This document shows positions 37,701 to 47,599 of a DNA stretch of 64,000 bases, one piece after another. Source of the DNA: Arenicola marina (taxonomy: Eukaryota > Annelida > Polychaeta > Arenicolidae); NCBI GenBank assembly GCA_964019135.1, contig OZ025252.1, positions 3,240,823 to 3,304,822 of the forward strand. The letters are read 5' to 3'. The position numbers and the translations under genes are program-made. The first letter of the stretch is position 1; each line of letters opens with the position of its first letter. The notes under the pieces were generated by a model. It was given only the letters and a program-made list of their open reading frames with translations, searched no databases and was not told where the DNA came from.

Positions 37701-38459
37701 TTAGACATTACTTGGACCATAGGATGCATTCATTTTAAAGTTTGCTCTCTACTTCTTGCACATCAATGATATTTTCGTCGGTCGTTAACGGTTACCCTCC
37801 GTGCCGCTTCAAATTCAAATTTCTAGGCGGTTGCCGCGGCTCGTTTGTTGACATCAGGTAATACACCCGACAGTCTCCGTATGGCGGCGCCACTAATTCT
37901 CGTTGTGTGTCTATAGTCGTGCCTGCGTTTTTGACGCAACTAGCGGCGCCCCCATGCGGATGATATCTGTTTTATTGCCTGGTCAAATTTGAAGCGTCAG
38001 AGAGGAAAGCCGTTAACAACCGATGAAAATATCATTCATGTGCAAGTAATGGAGAGCAAACTTTAACATGATTGCATCCTAGGGTCCAAGTAATGTGTAA
38101 AGAAGAGGTTCGCGGCGAGTTAAAGAGGTAGGCTCGTTGTCATAATCGACAATTATTCATCGAAGTGAGCTTGGTTATGCAATACTACTTTTTTAACCAT
38201 GTGTATTGCTTGACCCTTCTGCCTATCAGCTTGTTGTCAGAAGGGTCAAGTTCACTGGGCTAGGACCTACCCAGAGTCGTGGTAGCTAACCATAGCCATA
38301 AGTACTCACCAGCTGAATAAATATCATCATTTCTAGGTGCTGTTCCCCTTCCCCGATGCGGAAATAGAGTATGATGTCACAACGGAAGTGAACATCATCC
38401 CCTGGATGCGTCCCTTCCCGCCTTGTGTCGGGGAAGAATGCTATGGGACACTCGTCTAA
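28720..38459 (+). CDS. AprA/PhoPQ-related secreted alpha/beta-hydrolase-like protein, copy C (complete, 15 exons, 498 aa)
   Basis: Exons: 28720-28800, 29132-29273, 29461-29578, 30056-30167, 31098-31211, 31887-31982, 32247-32336, 32603-32732, 33128-33245, 33406-33493, 33854-33892, 34420-34508, 34969-35056, 36166-36234, 38337-38459 (TAA). Total 1497 nt, one codon more than B (an extra Asp in exon 2, LARPDDD). Signal peptide and sequons as in B (NWS near the N-terminus). Likely triad residues are kept (GGGSK, GDEFF, NAEHTL), but the residue two after the nucleophile-elbow Arg is Met (SKRGM) where A and B have Trp, and exon 9 reads RMEMPKL for RLDMPKL. Introns carry copy-specific repeats: an intron 3 duplication in intron 4, an 86-bp tandem at the exon 5 end, a degenerate SINE in intron 10, a 41-bp tandem in intron 13, a 19-bp minisatellite and a MITE in intron 14. 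Confidence 0.94.
30580..30868 (+). repeat. Duplicated intron 3 segment inserted in intron 4 of copy C
   Basis: About 289 bp nearly identical to 29,611-29,899 (both start ATCAGTCCGACTTGAG and end TTTGTGAAGAAAAGTG), placed 969 bp downstream in the same orientation with exon 4 between. Near identity suggests a recent event. Confidence 0.88.
31185..31480 (+). repeat. 86-bp tandem repeat containing the end of exon 5 and its splice donor, copy C
   Basis: Units begin at 31,185, 31,271, 31,357 and 31,443, each with AAGATTCTGGAGTTCC, then CAGGCCAAG and the donor GTAACTTACTG (GTAACATACTG in the third unit). The first unit is the real exon 5 end; the other three lie in intron 5 as decoy donors. Copies A and B have a single unit. 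Confidence 0.92.
33528..33690 (+). repeat. Degenerate tRNA-derived SINE in intron 10 of copy C
   Basis: Retains TGGTGCAGTAGTTAGCTTA (A box) joined directly to ACGAATCCGGGCCCAGGCAC (B-box half), with the middle lost, then the tail seen in A and B (CTTCGCCTCTTGGCCCAG). Same place as the SINE in A and B. Confidence 0.75.
35577..35777. repeat. 41-bp tandem repeat in intron 13 of copy C
   Basis: Five imperfect units sharing CATCTAAAATAGACACTGAC. Not seen in intron 13 of A or B. Confidence 0.85.
36283..37540. repeat. 19-bp minisatellite, about 65 copies, intron 14 of copy C (subfamily 2)
   Basis: Units of AAGGCTATGGGAGCTAACC with many small deletions and variants (CAATACTATGG, CATGAGAGC). Larger blocks of several units recur in it (for example the GGTGGTGGTAGATAACC-bearing block near 36,700, 37,130 and 37,330), a higher-order structure. 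Confidence 0.93.
37549..38250. mobile_element. MITE-like element with about 230-bp inverted repeats and hairpin ends, intron 14 of copy C
   Basis: About 37,595-37,865 is matched in inverse at about 37,970-38,205 (for example CTTCGATGAAT and ATTCATCGAAG; GTTTGCTCTCTAC and GGAGAGCAAAC). Outside these arms each end has its own hairpin: ATGGCCCTCAC/GTGTAAGGGCCAT on the left, CTTGACCCTTCTG/CAGAAGGGTCAAG on the right. No ORF. It interrupts the minisatellite; intron sequence like that in B resumes after it. Superfamily not determined. Confidence 0.8.
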
Positions 38460-38502
38460 TATGGACCGCGGGATGTCGAGGCGCCACTGTCTCAGCATTT
38501 CA

Positions 38503-38508
38503 AATAAA
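38503..38508 (+). promoter_or_regulatory. Polyadenylation signal of copy C
   Basis: AATAAA 44 bp after the stop, in the shared 3' block. Confidence 0.75.
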
Positions 38509-38509
38509 G

Positions 38510-39284
38510 ACATAATAATGAAAACCCAGAATAGCTTGGCTTAAGTTTATTCAACCATGAACAAGCGTTTTCACCCTGGTAATTTCATTTACTTCACATT
38601 ATAATTCATATTTTAACAACCAGATGTGTTCATGCGGGCATATAATTTATGAATAAGTTCAGAAAAACGCTCGATGGCATGGTACTTTATTTACTGAATG
38701 ATGTGACAATAACTACCACCGCTTGTGCCGCCATCTAGTGAACCATTTGCGAAATATATTGCAACGATGCCACGAGATATCGTCAGAGAGATTAACATAA
38801 ATGCGTTGAATTAGGGGGGGGGGGGTGGTGCGGTCACAGAAGGCAGTGGTTGGATTGTGTGAACATGTCTAAGTGAATAGATCTCTAACCATGTTAAACC
38901 GAGTAACTCAAGTTGGAGTGGAAAGCGGGAAGGGGTTGGACAGAAGGCAATATATGCCCACATTATAAGCTTATCAATAAATACAGGGGCCTACTGCAAT
39001 TTTGAACACATTTTGGAGAATTTCAGTTCTTCGTCCCGTTATCAGATACGGGGTGGAAGTAGAAGCCTTTTTTTTGATGGGATTTAGTTTAATGAATGTT
39101 AAAAGGTTCGCTGAAGGCGAACCAATGCGTACGGCTAAACCTGTTGGTGGACGTTCATATATGTCGAGCAGTTTATCCTTCACCTTGTTAGCCTCAGATA
39201 ATACAAACAGCTGTCGTGTTGTCCTTGGAGACGTCATCAAGGTTATAAAGGCCAAGAGGCTACTAGCTGTGAATCGAATTTTAA
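38510..39284 (+). other. Duplicated 3' flank of copy C
   Basis: Aligns with flanks of A and B (GGCATGGTACTTTATTTACTG; GATAATACAAACAGCTGTCG). It stops just where the exon 2 relic should start, because an insertion or replacement begins near 39,285. No gene. Confidence 0.65.
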
Positions 39285-40060
39285 ATGTCAGCAGGCATTA
39301 ATAACATTCACTCACGTACTTCCAAGCGTTTTACTCGCACTAGGGATCTAGGGTTGGGGGTGTTAGAGGGATGGCTCCCCCCCCCCCCTCCCCCGCCCCT
39401 ACATGGGAACTTGAGCATTGACGACAAAAGTCAGGCTTTCCGCTGCAATAGATGGCAAAGTGACATTCTGACACCCCAGTGGTGGATCCAAGCAAGGCGA
39501 AGTCAAGGACTGTTAAATTCGAAAAAATTTTATGACCTTTAGTGAGGAGGAATGCCGTTTTGTGCCTCAAATTAGCGAAACACCCCACTCCCCCCCCCCC
39601 CCCACCTCCGGTCATTTTCACACACACATCCTTCGAGCATCGAGCCGCCACCCCGGTGGCAATCCCCCTTCCCAAATTTCTAGATGCAACCTTGCCCCAG
39701 TTGACTGTTTGAGAAACGTAACTTCATTGTTCCCTTCATGTTAATGCTCGTACATGTAATTCACTTTTTCCGTCCAAATTTTTTTTTTCTCCCTGGGATT
39801 TTAAGGAACATTGCTATGAAATTATTCTCACTGTGCAGTCAGACCCACGAACATTTGACCACAAGTTCTATCTATACCTTTGGTAATCTATCTATACCTT
39901 TGTCCTTTCTGTTTTTATGAAGTGACCCCCCAGCATTGCCAAACAGTCCAATGTTTATATTGACCAGGGTCTCCTGTCTGTTGTCACTCACCTGTTTCAC
40001 GACTTGGGACAGAACGTCTCTGCCGCCTGTGGAAATGTGGTATTTTCATGTAGAATTTAT
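39285..40060. repeat. Unclassified interspersed sequence replacing the exon 2 relic after copy C
   Basis: Contains C-runs (39,378-39,391; 39,589-39,604) and a CAGTGGTGGATCCA motif often seen in dispersed invertebrate repeats. Duplicated flank sequence (ACATGTATGTGGTCAAAGA) resumes at about 40,085 as at 10,210 and 24,298. No ORF with recognisable product. Confidence 0.45.
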
Positions 40061-40822
40061 GTATGATTTTAATATCAAATCAAAATACATGTATGTGGTC
40101 AAAGACTGCTTGTATGATTAGGATTGACATCGTGTGATATGCTTCCGACAGGTCGTTGGTTCAATCATTGCATTCATTGCACCACAGTGACAGTCTGGCT
40201 CTCTATCTGGCTCTCTATCGACATACTCAAATCAGTCTCAATCATACCGGCCATTGCATTTGTTCAGCCTGACAGTCACCGTTCTAGTTGTATCAACTAA
40301 ATATACACGGTGGCGCTACGCAAGCTCCGCTTTTACCGCTGCTGTCGGCCGGGGGCAAATCAGCTGTAATTTTCTGCAACATTATAGTTTTCGACCATCA
40401 AACATAAAAATAAAGAGCTTTGCGTATACAGCAAAACACATTTTGTACCCTTTCGAAAAAGTTATAATTGTGACAGAACTCTTTCTTTTCATCACCTGAT
40501 TTCAGGCGTTATTAGGCATAGGCTGGGTCCCAGCTCTAATTTGTAGAAATGCGCGACGCATTTTCCCTATCAATCTGCGCAGCGCCGCCCTGGCGAGCGA
40601 GTGTGAAAATGCATTCAGGACGTAGGCGACAACAGAGATATAATGGAGCCCTAGCGGAGTGAGTCGAAGGCAGAGAGTGTATATATGTGTGTATATGATA
40701 TAAATAGCCATCGTTCTATCATGGCCCCTGGAAGGGGGGGGGGCACTGTTATACGCATCTTGTGGGGTTCACGGGGTGCCCCTTGATGCCTGAGGGAACG
40801 GAGATTTGTGATGAACAAGATA

Positions 40823-41416
40823 GGGTAGGGTGGGGCAAGACGCCCAGGTGGGGTAAAACGCCCATGCCCAAAATAACCCAGACGCGCATGTTTCGGAAGA
40901 TTAAGAGTGACGCATACGTGTCACGTGATCATATCCGAACGTCTTCTGGAAGCGTGGGGTCGAGTATGCAAAAATAAGTATAACATTGACAATTTCCCAT
41001 TATGACCTCCTTTTTTGTAAAATTGCTCGAGAATTATTGGCTCACCATAGCTGACTTATCAGGAATCAGGTCTGATTACCAGGTCAGTCACAATAACAAG
41101 ATTATAAACTGTAACGATGTGTCTGGGAATTTTTGCGATAATTGCATAAAGGCGGGCTATACATATATTATTCACCTATATCATGACTTGAAAAACAGGG
41201 CGTTTTGCCCCACGCCGGGGGCAAAACGCCCTAAAATGGAATTTTATCATTTCGTTTTCCACGCCTTACTGCTAATATTTACAAAGAAATCCATGTATCA
41301 TTAACGTAGAGCCATGCGTGATGAAGGTCTCGGACGTTATCTAGATTTGCTCGTATCATACTGAAAATAAATATGGCGCATCTTGCTTAAGGTAGGCGTT
41401 TTGCCCCACTCTACCC
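40823..41416. mobile_element. MITE of Tc1/mariner-pogo type, 594 bp, flanked by TA
   Basis: Terminal inverted repeats GGGTAGGGTGGGGCAAGACG and, inverted at the right end, GGGTAGAGTGGGGCAAAACG, each next to TA. In the middle (about 41,198-41,231) the same motif forms a 14-bp-stem hairpin (GGGCGTTTTGCCCC / GGGGCAAAACGCCC). No coding sequence. TA target and end type fit the Tc1/mariner-pogo group. Confidence 0.8.
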
Positions 41417-41504
41417 TACCCCTATCGAGCGAATAGTTGGAAAGTTGGGGGGGGGGGGGGGCTCTGAAAATGTGTGTTCATAGGGCCATATCACCGCTAT
41501 CCAC

Positions 41505-41597
41505 TCAGGACCCATCCAGGAATGTCATTGTGACGTAAGCATGATTATGATAATGTGGCCGTCACTGTGTCAACATCGGTTGCCAGGGTGACAGGCG
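41505..41597 (+). repeat. Dispersed repeat, first member
   Basis: About 93 bp (AGGACCCATCCAGGAATG ... GTGACGTAAGCATGATTAT ... GTCACTGTGTCAACAT) recurring at 43,738-43,830 with about 90% identity by eye. Family unknown. Confidence 0.75.
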
Positions 41598-42247
41598 GAC
41601 GCTATGGTCACATATTAATATTTGTAAATAAACGGTGATCCAAAGGTGATCCCGTGCACATTCAGATTACTCATCATCTATAAAGCACGCTTCCGCTATG
41701 AACCTAATGAGGTGTCGCTCTGCTTATTTCTAATAACAGATAAGCCTTAGAAGCGTATTCATAAGCATGGAGCTTCTATTACACCTTGTCTTGTATTAAC
41801 GCTCTGGGGACGAAATCTGGCTGGTTTTGGTGTGGGCTCTCCATGGATATAGGAGACCAGCCAATGGATTAACATTAAAATGAAGCCCTCTCGACATAGC
41901 GCCCAGCTGTCTGTGGTTACCTTTATGTCACTACAACTGAATTTGGATTATATAACGCTTATCTGCCTGATAATGATATGGTGGACCGTAAAAGCAGAAT
42001 ATCAGATGTTTACAGAGTGACGATCATCATTTTGTCACATAATTTTTGAAGACCGCGCGATCGTAAATATTGCCCATGAAGGGTAAAGGCAAGAACGGCT
42101 GTCTTCAAACTGAAAACATCGCCCAGATGGGGGAGACGTCTTGGAAAGCTAAGTAGTAGAAGTAGTGATGTACTTAAGCTGGCTACTAAAATAAAAATAA
42201 TAACAGATTTTAACATGTCGCTATTTCAATATACCGTAATAAGCATT

Positions 42248-42283
42248 ATTACTGACAGAAGTTAAAATCTTCTGTCAGTATAC
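42248..42283. repeat. 12-bp perfect hairpin
   Basis: TACTGACAGAAG and CTTCTGTCAGTA separated by TTAAAAT. No gene close by; may be part of a decayed element. Confidence 0.6.
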
Positions 42284-43737
42284 TGCTAAGCTTATGTCTG
42301 GTTTGTAAATATGTTCGTGTTTGTTATGACGAAAATCGTCATATAGATCTAGCACTCCCTTCTGTTAGTCGGTGCGTCTGTGTCTCTGTCCGCATGATAA
42401 CTGTCGAAAGTTTATAGCTATCGCCGTCAGACTTTGACTCCATGGTACCGACGGATAAAAGTAAGACCAAGTTCGTTAACGGGCGACATCGGTCAAAGGT
42501 CAAGGTCACAGTGATTTTCAGAAAATAACCCGTAGAACGCATCTATCTCAGTTAATATTACAGTTACAGACGTCTGGTTATATTTAGAATGTGTACATCA
42601 TATTTTGCACCTGGATACGCTGTTAATCCCTTAATAATTTATCCAGAAAATCCCGGTTTGGATTAAAATGCGCAGAGAAACGACCCCCACGCATGAGCTG
42701 TCAGCCATGTGTCATTTTAGTCGCAACGGAAACTCTTCGGACAACGAAATTTCCCGTTTATAAGAAAATATTCACTGATTCGAAGAAAAAAATACTTTCT
42801 GTGTGAACTTCAAATCGGGACCTAATAAGTGTATGGCAACTCACATTTCCTGAGACACTTTCAAATAAACTATAAGAAAATGTTGCTTTGCTGCACTTCG
42901 AAGCAGCCGATCGGCTTGATGGCGCCATTCACTGTTTACTGTGACGTCACTGGGCGATACCATTTACATCTTTGTAAGGGGTCATAGGTTTGAATTCCTT
43001 TGTAGTGTTTTATCATTCTCTCTGTTTTTAAGCATTGACGCATACCTAAAGTGACCCAGAGGGAACTTGAAATCAGTTTAGTATCAATTGAGGCTAAACT
43101 TGGATTCATTGCGCGAAAGCAAACGCCTCCTGCAAATATTGGTACAGCAGATCCACTACCCCCTGACCATTGCATTCCACCTCGGTACCCTCGTCAAATG
43201 ACACGATGGACTTTGCCAACCTGACCTAGATTTTGAACCAATCAGGTGGCAGTTGGATGACCTTTATATTTGCGAGACTGACAAGAGAATGATAAAAACC
43301 ACATCGTCTGCTCTATTAAATAGCATGGCAGGTCATGTATTGTGAGGATGGGAATCGAACTGCAGATCGGATAAACAATTGTTCAGACAGACCCCAGTTC
43401 ATAGGTAAGGAATATGCATAGATTTCGTCCTCAACTCGTAGAGTAAACAAATAATTCGCAAATTTCGATGTCCGGAGAGTGCCCGTTTTGACTGTAGACG
43501 TCCATTTTTTTTAGCCTTGTTTGCTTGTCCGCAAGCTGTAGGGTGCACGGTTACATGAACAGATGTTATATTGCACCAAGTGATAGATATGAGCAATTGT
43601 GAGGCTAAGTTCGTTGACGGTTGTTTGTAGGTCAGGGGTCACAGTGATTTTTTCAAAATAAAACGCGAGTAAAATTATTTAGAGACGTCCCATTAGTGTC
43701 ATAATGTGCCACCCAATCAACCGCTTTCGATACTCCT

Positions 43738-43830
43738 TAGGACCCATCCAGGAATGCCGTTGTGACGTAAGCATGATTATAATAATGTTGCCGTCACTGT
43801 GTCAACATGGGTTGCTACGGTGACCGGCGT
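43738..43830 (+). repeat. Dispersed repeat, second member
   Basis: Same 93-bp block as 41,505-41,597; the flanking sequence is not shared, so it is a dispersed repeat and not a larger duplication. Confidence 0.72.
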
Positions 43831-44731
43831 CTTACATTGCTGCATGGGTCCGGTAAGTGTCATGCGGTTGACCAAACCACGCATCGACAACGTCCGCATG
43901 AATGATTAAATACGTCACGGATTTACTATGCCGACAAAATACTACTTATCTAACAAGAAAGTGGAAAAGTAGTCGGCGTATGACAGATGACGACCACATT
44001 TGATGCACTATTTGACGGTAGGGTACATCCGTCGAATGTCGGCCACCTTTTTTCACCAGTCCCAGTTTGAGAAAGTCTCTGAAGGCAAATCACTGTGGCA
44101 ACTGGAAAAAAATAAGCCTCTGTGCCGGGGAAGACCTTTATTGACCTAGATATCTGTTTTTACGTCATTTTTATTTATTCTAAATACAGAAATCGGCGCA
44201 TGTATGTGATAAACCATGAGTGGGGTAATGCCGTCAGAGGGTGGGGCAATGTCGACCACCTCCTTTATTTTTAACAAAATGCCATAGAGAGGCCCACATA
44301 AGGCTCATATTGCAATAATAATCATAAAATCAATAATAGTAAATACAATAATGATTCAATTAATAGTAATCATGAGCTAATGCACCAGGACACTTGCATT
44401 TATAATGATGCATGCTCATCGCAAGGTTCAGCATATGTACACAAATATTATCACAATCTTTTGAAGATTGATATTATACCTTGTTTTATAAATCCACTCC
44501 TGCCAAATAATAATGACTCGTAACATAATAGAAACAAGTTCTGGGTGATTCAATCAAGTATTTGATGTGGAGGCATATGTGAACTACAAGTATAATATAG
44601 TCATTTCTTTGAACAAAATGTAACAATATAGAGCTGATTAGCATATATTGTCAGAAGTAATGTACGCTAGAATTCACACTATGATTATTTTTTTATAAGT
44701 GAGGCTTGGTATTGCCGACAGCTTGTAGTGG

Positions 44732-45168
44732 TTAAAAGTAATAGTTATGGAAGATGTGATCGTATTCATTTAGGAGAAATTTGAGTCCTTTGAACCAGGA
44801 TTCAGTCACCAGATTGTTACAAGTGACAAACTCATCAGTAACTGTAACAAAATCGTTGGCTACTTGAGGAACGTAGGCAAAGATTGTGTCACTTAAATTA
44901 TATTTAGTTGCGAGCACATAGTAAAGGATGTATCTGGCATGATAAGCAAATACTGCATCCTCAAATGATTTGCAATCAGTTGATTGTGTCCGAATCAGCA
45001 TCAACTGTAACATATGAAATTGACATCCGCCACCAGGGCAATTCTTAATGACGTCCTCCATCTTCTCATTGACGTAGATGTCAGACACACTGGATGAAAT
45101 GCGAGCCCCCACATATTCTCTTCGCAACAAATGCGCAGTTACGTTGCGGCAGGCAACCTAGAAGGTGA
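44732..45168 (-). CDS. Orphan ORF/exon, unknown
   Basis: An open frame of 132 codons from its first ATG at 45,130, extendable upstream to an AG acceptor (TTCTAG before GTTGCCTGCC, about 45,166). Composition looks protein-like (MEDVIKNCPGGGCQFHMLQL, FAYHARYILYYVLATKYNL, ESWFKGLKFLLNEY), mixed alpha-helical, no signal peptide. I do not recognise the family. It lies just downstream of the Tigger transposase on the same strand and may be a last exon of an element or of a host gene cut by insertions. Confidence 0.4.
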
Positions 45169-45355
45169 TATTTATGTAACACATTAGAATTATAGGCAAT
45201 TCTTCCAGTCATCTAGCCATTTTTTCCTAAAGTACTCACATAATTAATATTTGTAGACCACTCACTCAACATTGTTACTTTGTCATGCAAATTCAGTTCA
45301 TTAAAAAAAAACTTACATTAGCAGGCCCTTCATCCAGTGCAATTATAATGGCCTA

Positions 45356-45619
45356 ATGGATACTGCACGATTGTTCTACGCAAATGCTTTGCTAAAACAA
45401 AGTAACAACTATACATTCCATCAGGAGCTACTTGACATACTTGTGGCAAATAAAAGGAACCTCAGGCACATGTACGCCTTCTATGCTGATGCCAACGGGG
45501 ACGCAACTGACATCCATCCATTCCAGACACCTGGAACACTCAACCCACGTTTGCAAATCATGTACACCCAGATGTGGAATGTAGCACACAGAACATGTGT
45601 TCTTGTGGCTAATCTATGA
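45356..45619 (+). CDS. Orphan small ORF, unknown
   Basis: 87 codons on the + strand (LLDILVANKRNLRHMYAFYA ... FQTPGTLNPRLQIMYTQMWN). The composition is plausible for a protein, but no family is recognised, no splice context is evident, and its end overlaps the end of the Tigger ORF on the other strand. Could be chance. Confidence 0.25.
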   Translation: MDTARLFYANALLKQSNNYTFHQELLDILVANKRNLRHMYAFYADANGDATDIHPFQTPGTLNPRLQIMYTQMWNVAHRTCVLVANL

Positions 45620-47473
45620 ATTTTGTTTCGACTTTTTCAGGTTTTTCTTTTTCTCAGTTTCGAGAAGTTTCAGTTCACGCTTCAATTCACGCTGTATTTT
45701 CCTTTCCTCTTTCTCTGATTCTTTCTTTTCTTTTTCGGCTGCTTTCTGGATTTTTTTGTTAATCACATCACTGCTCGTTAAGAGCCTGTGCGAAGTAATG
45801 GCATTGGACTTTTTTTTGGTCACGGCTTGGGTACTTTGCGGAAGGTCAAAGATGCTGTCAATGACGGAGGACCATTCAGTACTCAGGTCCAAATCGGATT
45901 CAGATTTCTTGGTCTCTAACAATTCCAGGCCCCCTTCCACCAGACTTTCGAGAAGCATACTTGCATTCCCATTACCCACTAGTTCATCGAACGTAACCGA
46001 AGACCGGTCGCTGACGGCAGTTGGATACGTCGCATTGGCTAGGCGACCAACAGGTCCTGACTGACCGGAGAGGGCAGCCGTTGAGGGGGCGAAGCTCCAC
46101 GTGGCCGAAGGACCAACGGATCCTGACGGACCGGGGAGGGCAGCCGTAGATGCGGCGGCACTCAAGGTGTCCGAGGGACAAACGGATCCTGACGGACCGG
46201 GGAGGGCAGCCGTAGATGGGGCGACACTCAAGGTGGCCGACGGACCAACGGATCCTGATGAACCGGGGAGGGCAGCCGTGAATGCGGCGGCATTCAAAGT
46301 GGCCGACGGACCAACGGATCCTGACGGCCCGGGGAGGGTAGCCGTAGATGCGGCGGCACTCAAGGTGGTCGAGGGACCAACGGATCCTGACGGACCGGGG
46401 AGGGCAGCCGTTGAGGGGGCGAAGCTCCAGGTGGCCGAGGGACCAAGGGATCCTGACGGACCGGGGAGGGCAGCCGTAGATGCGGCGGCACTCAAGGTGG
46501 CCGAGGGACCAAGGGATTCTGACGGACCGGGGAGGGCAGCCGTTGAGGGGGCGAAGCTCCAGGTGGCCGAGGGACCAAGGGATCCTGACGAACCGGGGAG
46601 GGCAGCCGTAGATGCGGCGGCACTCAAGGTGGCCGAGGGACCAAGGGATTCTGACGGACCGGGGAGGGCAGCCGTTGAGGGGGCGAAGCTCCAGGTGGCC
46701 GAGTGACCAAGGGATCCTGACGGACCGGGGAGGGCAGCCGTTGAGGGGGCGAAGCTCCAGGTGGCCGAGTGACCAAGGGATCCTGAGGGACCGGGGAGGG
46801 CAGCCGTTGAGGGGGCGAAGCTCCAGGTGGCCGAGGGACCCACGGGTCCTGACGGACCGCGGAGGGCAGCCGTTGAGGGGGCGAAGCTCCAGGTGGCCGA
46901 GTGACCAAGGGATCCTGAGGGACCGGGGAGGGCAGCCGTTGAGGGGGCGAAGCTCCAGGTGGCCGAGGGACCCACGGGTCCTGACGGACCGCGGAGGGCA
47001 GCCGTTGACGGCGCGGAGGCTCCCTCGGCTGGAGTATCATACGCCTGGCATGGGCGGAATAAGGCTTGTGGCAAAGCCGAGGGATTGAAGGGATAAATCC
47101 CACAAGCTTTAAAGCCACTTTTCATGTTTCCCTCTGTTACAGCTTGCTGGTATGCCTCGTTGAAGAGACTTGGCCATGAGGCTTTCGACACAACGTTGTT
47201 TGCATCCTTGGACAGGAATTCGGAGCATGCCCTATTGTATTGGGACTTGAGGGGGCCAAACACACTTTTGTCCAATGGCTGCAGATGTTGCGTCGTGTGG
47301 GGAGGAAGCGCCAAGACATGTATCCCCGCCTCCTTGGCAGCCTGCAACAGCCCGAGTGTCTCATGACTGCTGTGGCTGTCTAACACGAGCAGTTGCGGAC
47401 GCTGAGGCCCACAGTTAGGCAGGAAGACTTTGGCGAACCACTCTTCTCCCAACAAGTCCACCATCCAGGCCTA
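45614..47473 (-). pseudogene. pogo/Tigger-type DDE transposase, 3' half with a 22-residue repeat tract
   Basis: The open frame (616 codons from ATG 47,464) starts in the middle of a DDE_1 domain: LLVLDSHSSH holds the second catalytic Asp and QPLDKSVFGPLK the third-Asp region, then FKACGIYPFNPSALP. The N-terminal CENP-B/HTH part and the first catalytic Asp are missing; a LINE adjoins at about 47,600. An AG acceptor or stop (TATATAG) precedes the frame. After the DDE domain come 15 repeats of 22 residues (STAALPGPSGSLGPSATWSF type, residues about 150-480), then an acidic stretch and a basic coiled-coil tail (KEKKESEKEERKIQRELKRE) rich in Lys. Inactive as a transposase for lack of the 5' half; domestication is possible but unsupported. 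Confidence 0.8.
46040..47010 (-). repeat. 66-bp in-frame minisatellite inside the Tigger ORF
   Basis: Fifteen 66-bp units, each 22 codons, kept in frame. Units come in two kinds ending in ATWSF or ATLSA, partly alternating, showing duplication of two-unit blocks. The opposite strand is also open over this tract because the unit lacks stops there; that + frame is a shadow. Confidence 0.92.
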
Positions 47474-47599
47474 TATACTTTTCGCCGCACGTCCTATTGT
47501 AGCGTAACCTGTAAATCTAATATCAATGCAGTTGTTGGTCTAAAACCCTTTCACCGACCTATTTGTGCCTTGGAGCTTGGAGCGTCGGTAGATCAGTGT

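Larger units (their letters stand above)
41600..44700. other. Region without recognisable gene
   Basis: No exon or ORF of recognisable family on either strand. 42,340-42,540 and 43,600-43,680 share AAGTTCGTT.ACGG and GGTCACAGTGATTTT blocks, again dispersed repeat debris. 43,738-43,830 is the second member of the repeat at 41,505. Confidence 0.5.

Noticed and set aside
46101-47088. Collagen-like + strand ORF (GPTDPDGPGRAAVDAAALKV)
   Set aside because: Shadow of the 66-bp repeat in the - strand Tigger ORF, which continues into the DDE domain and tail.
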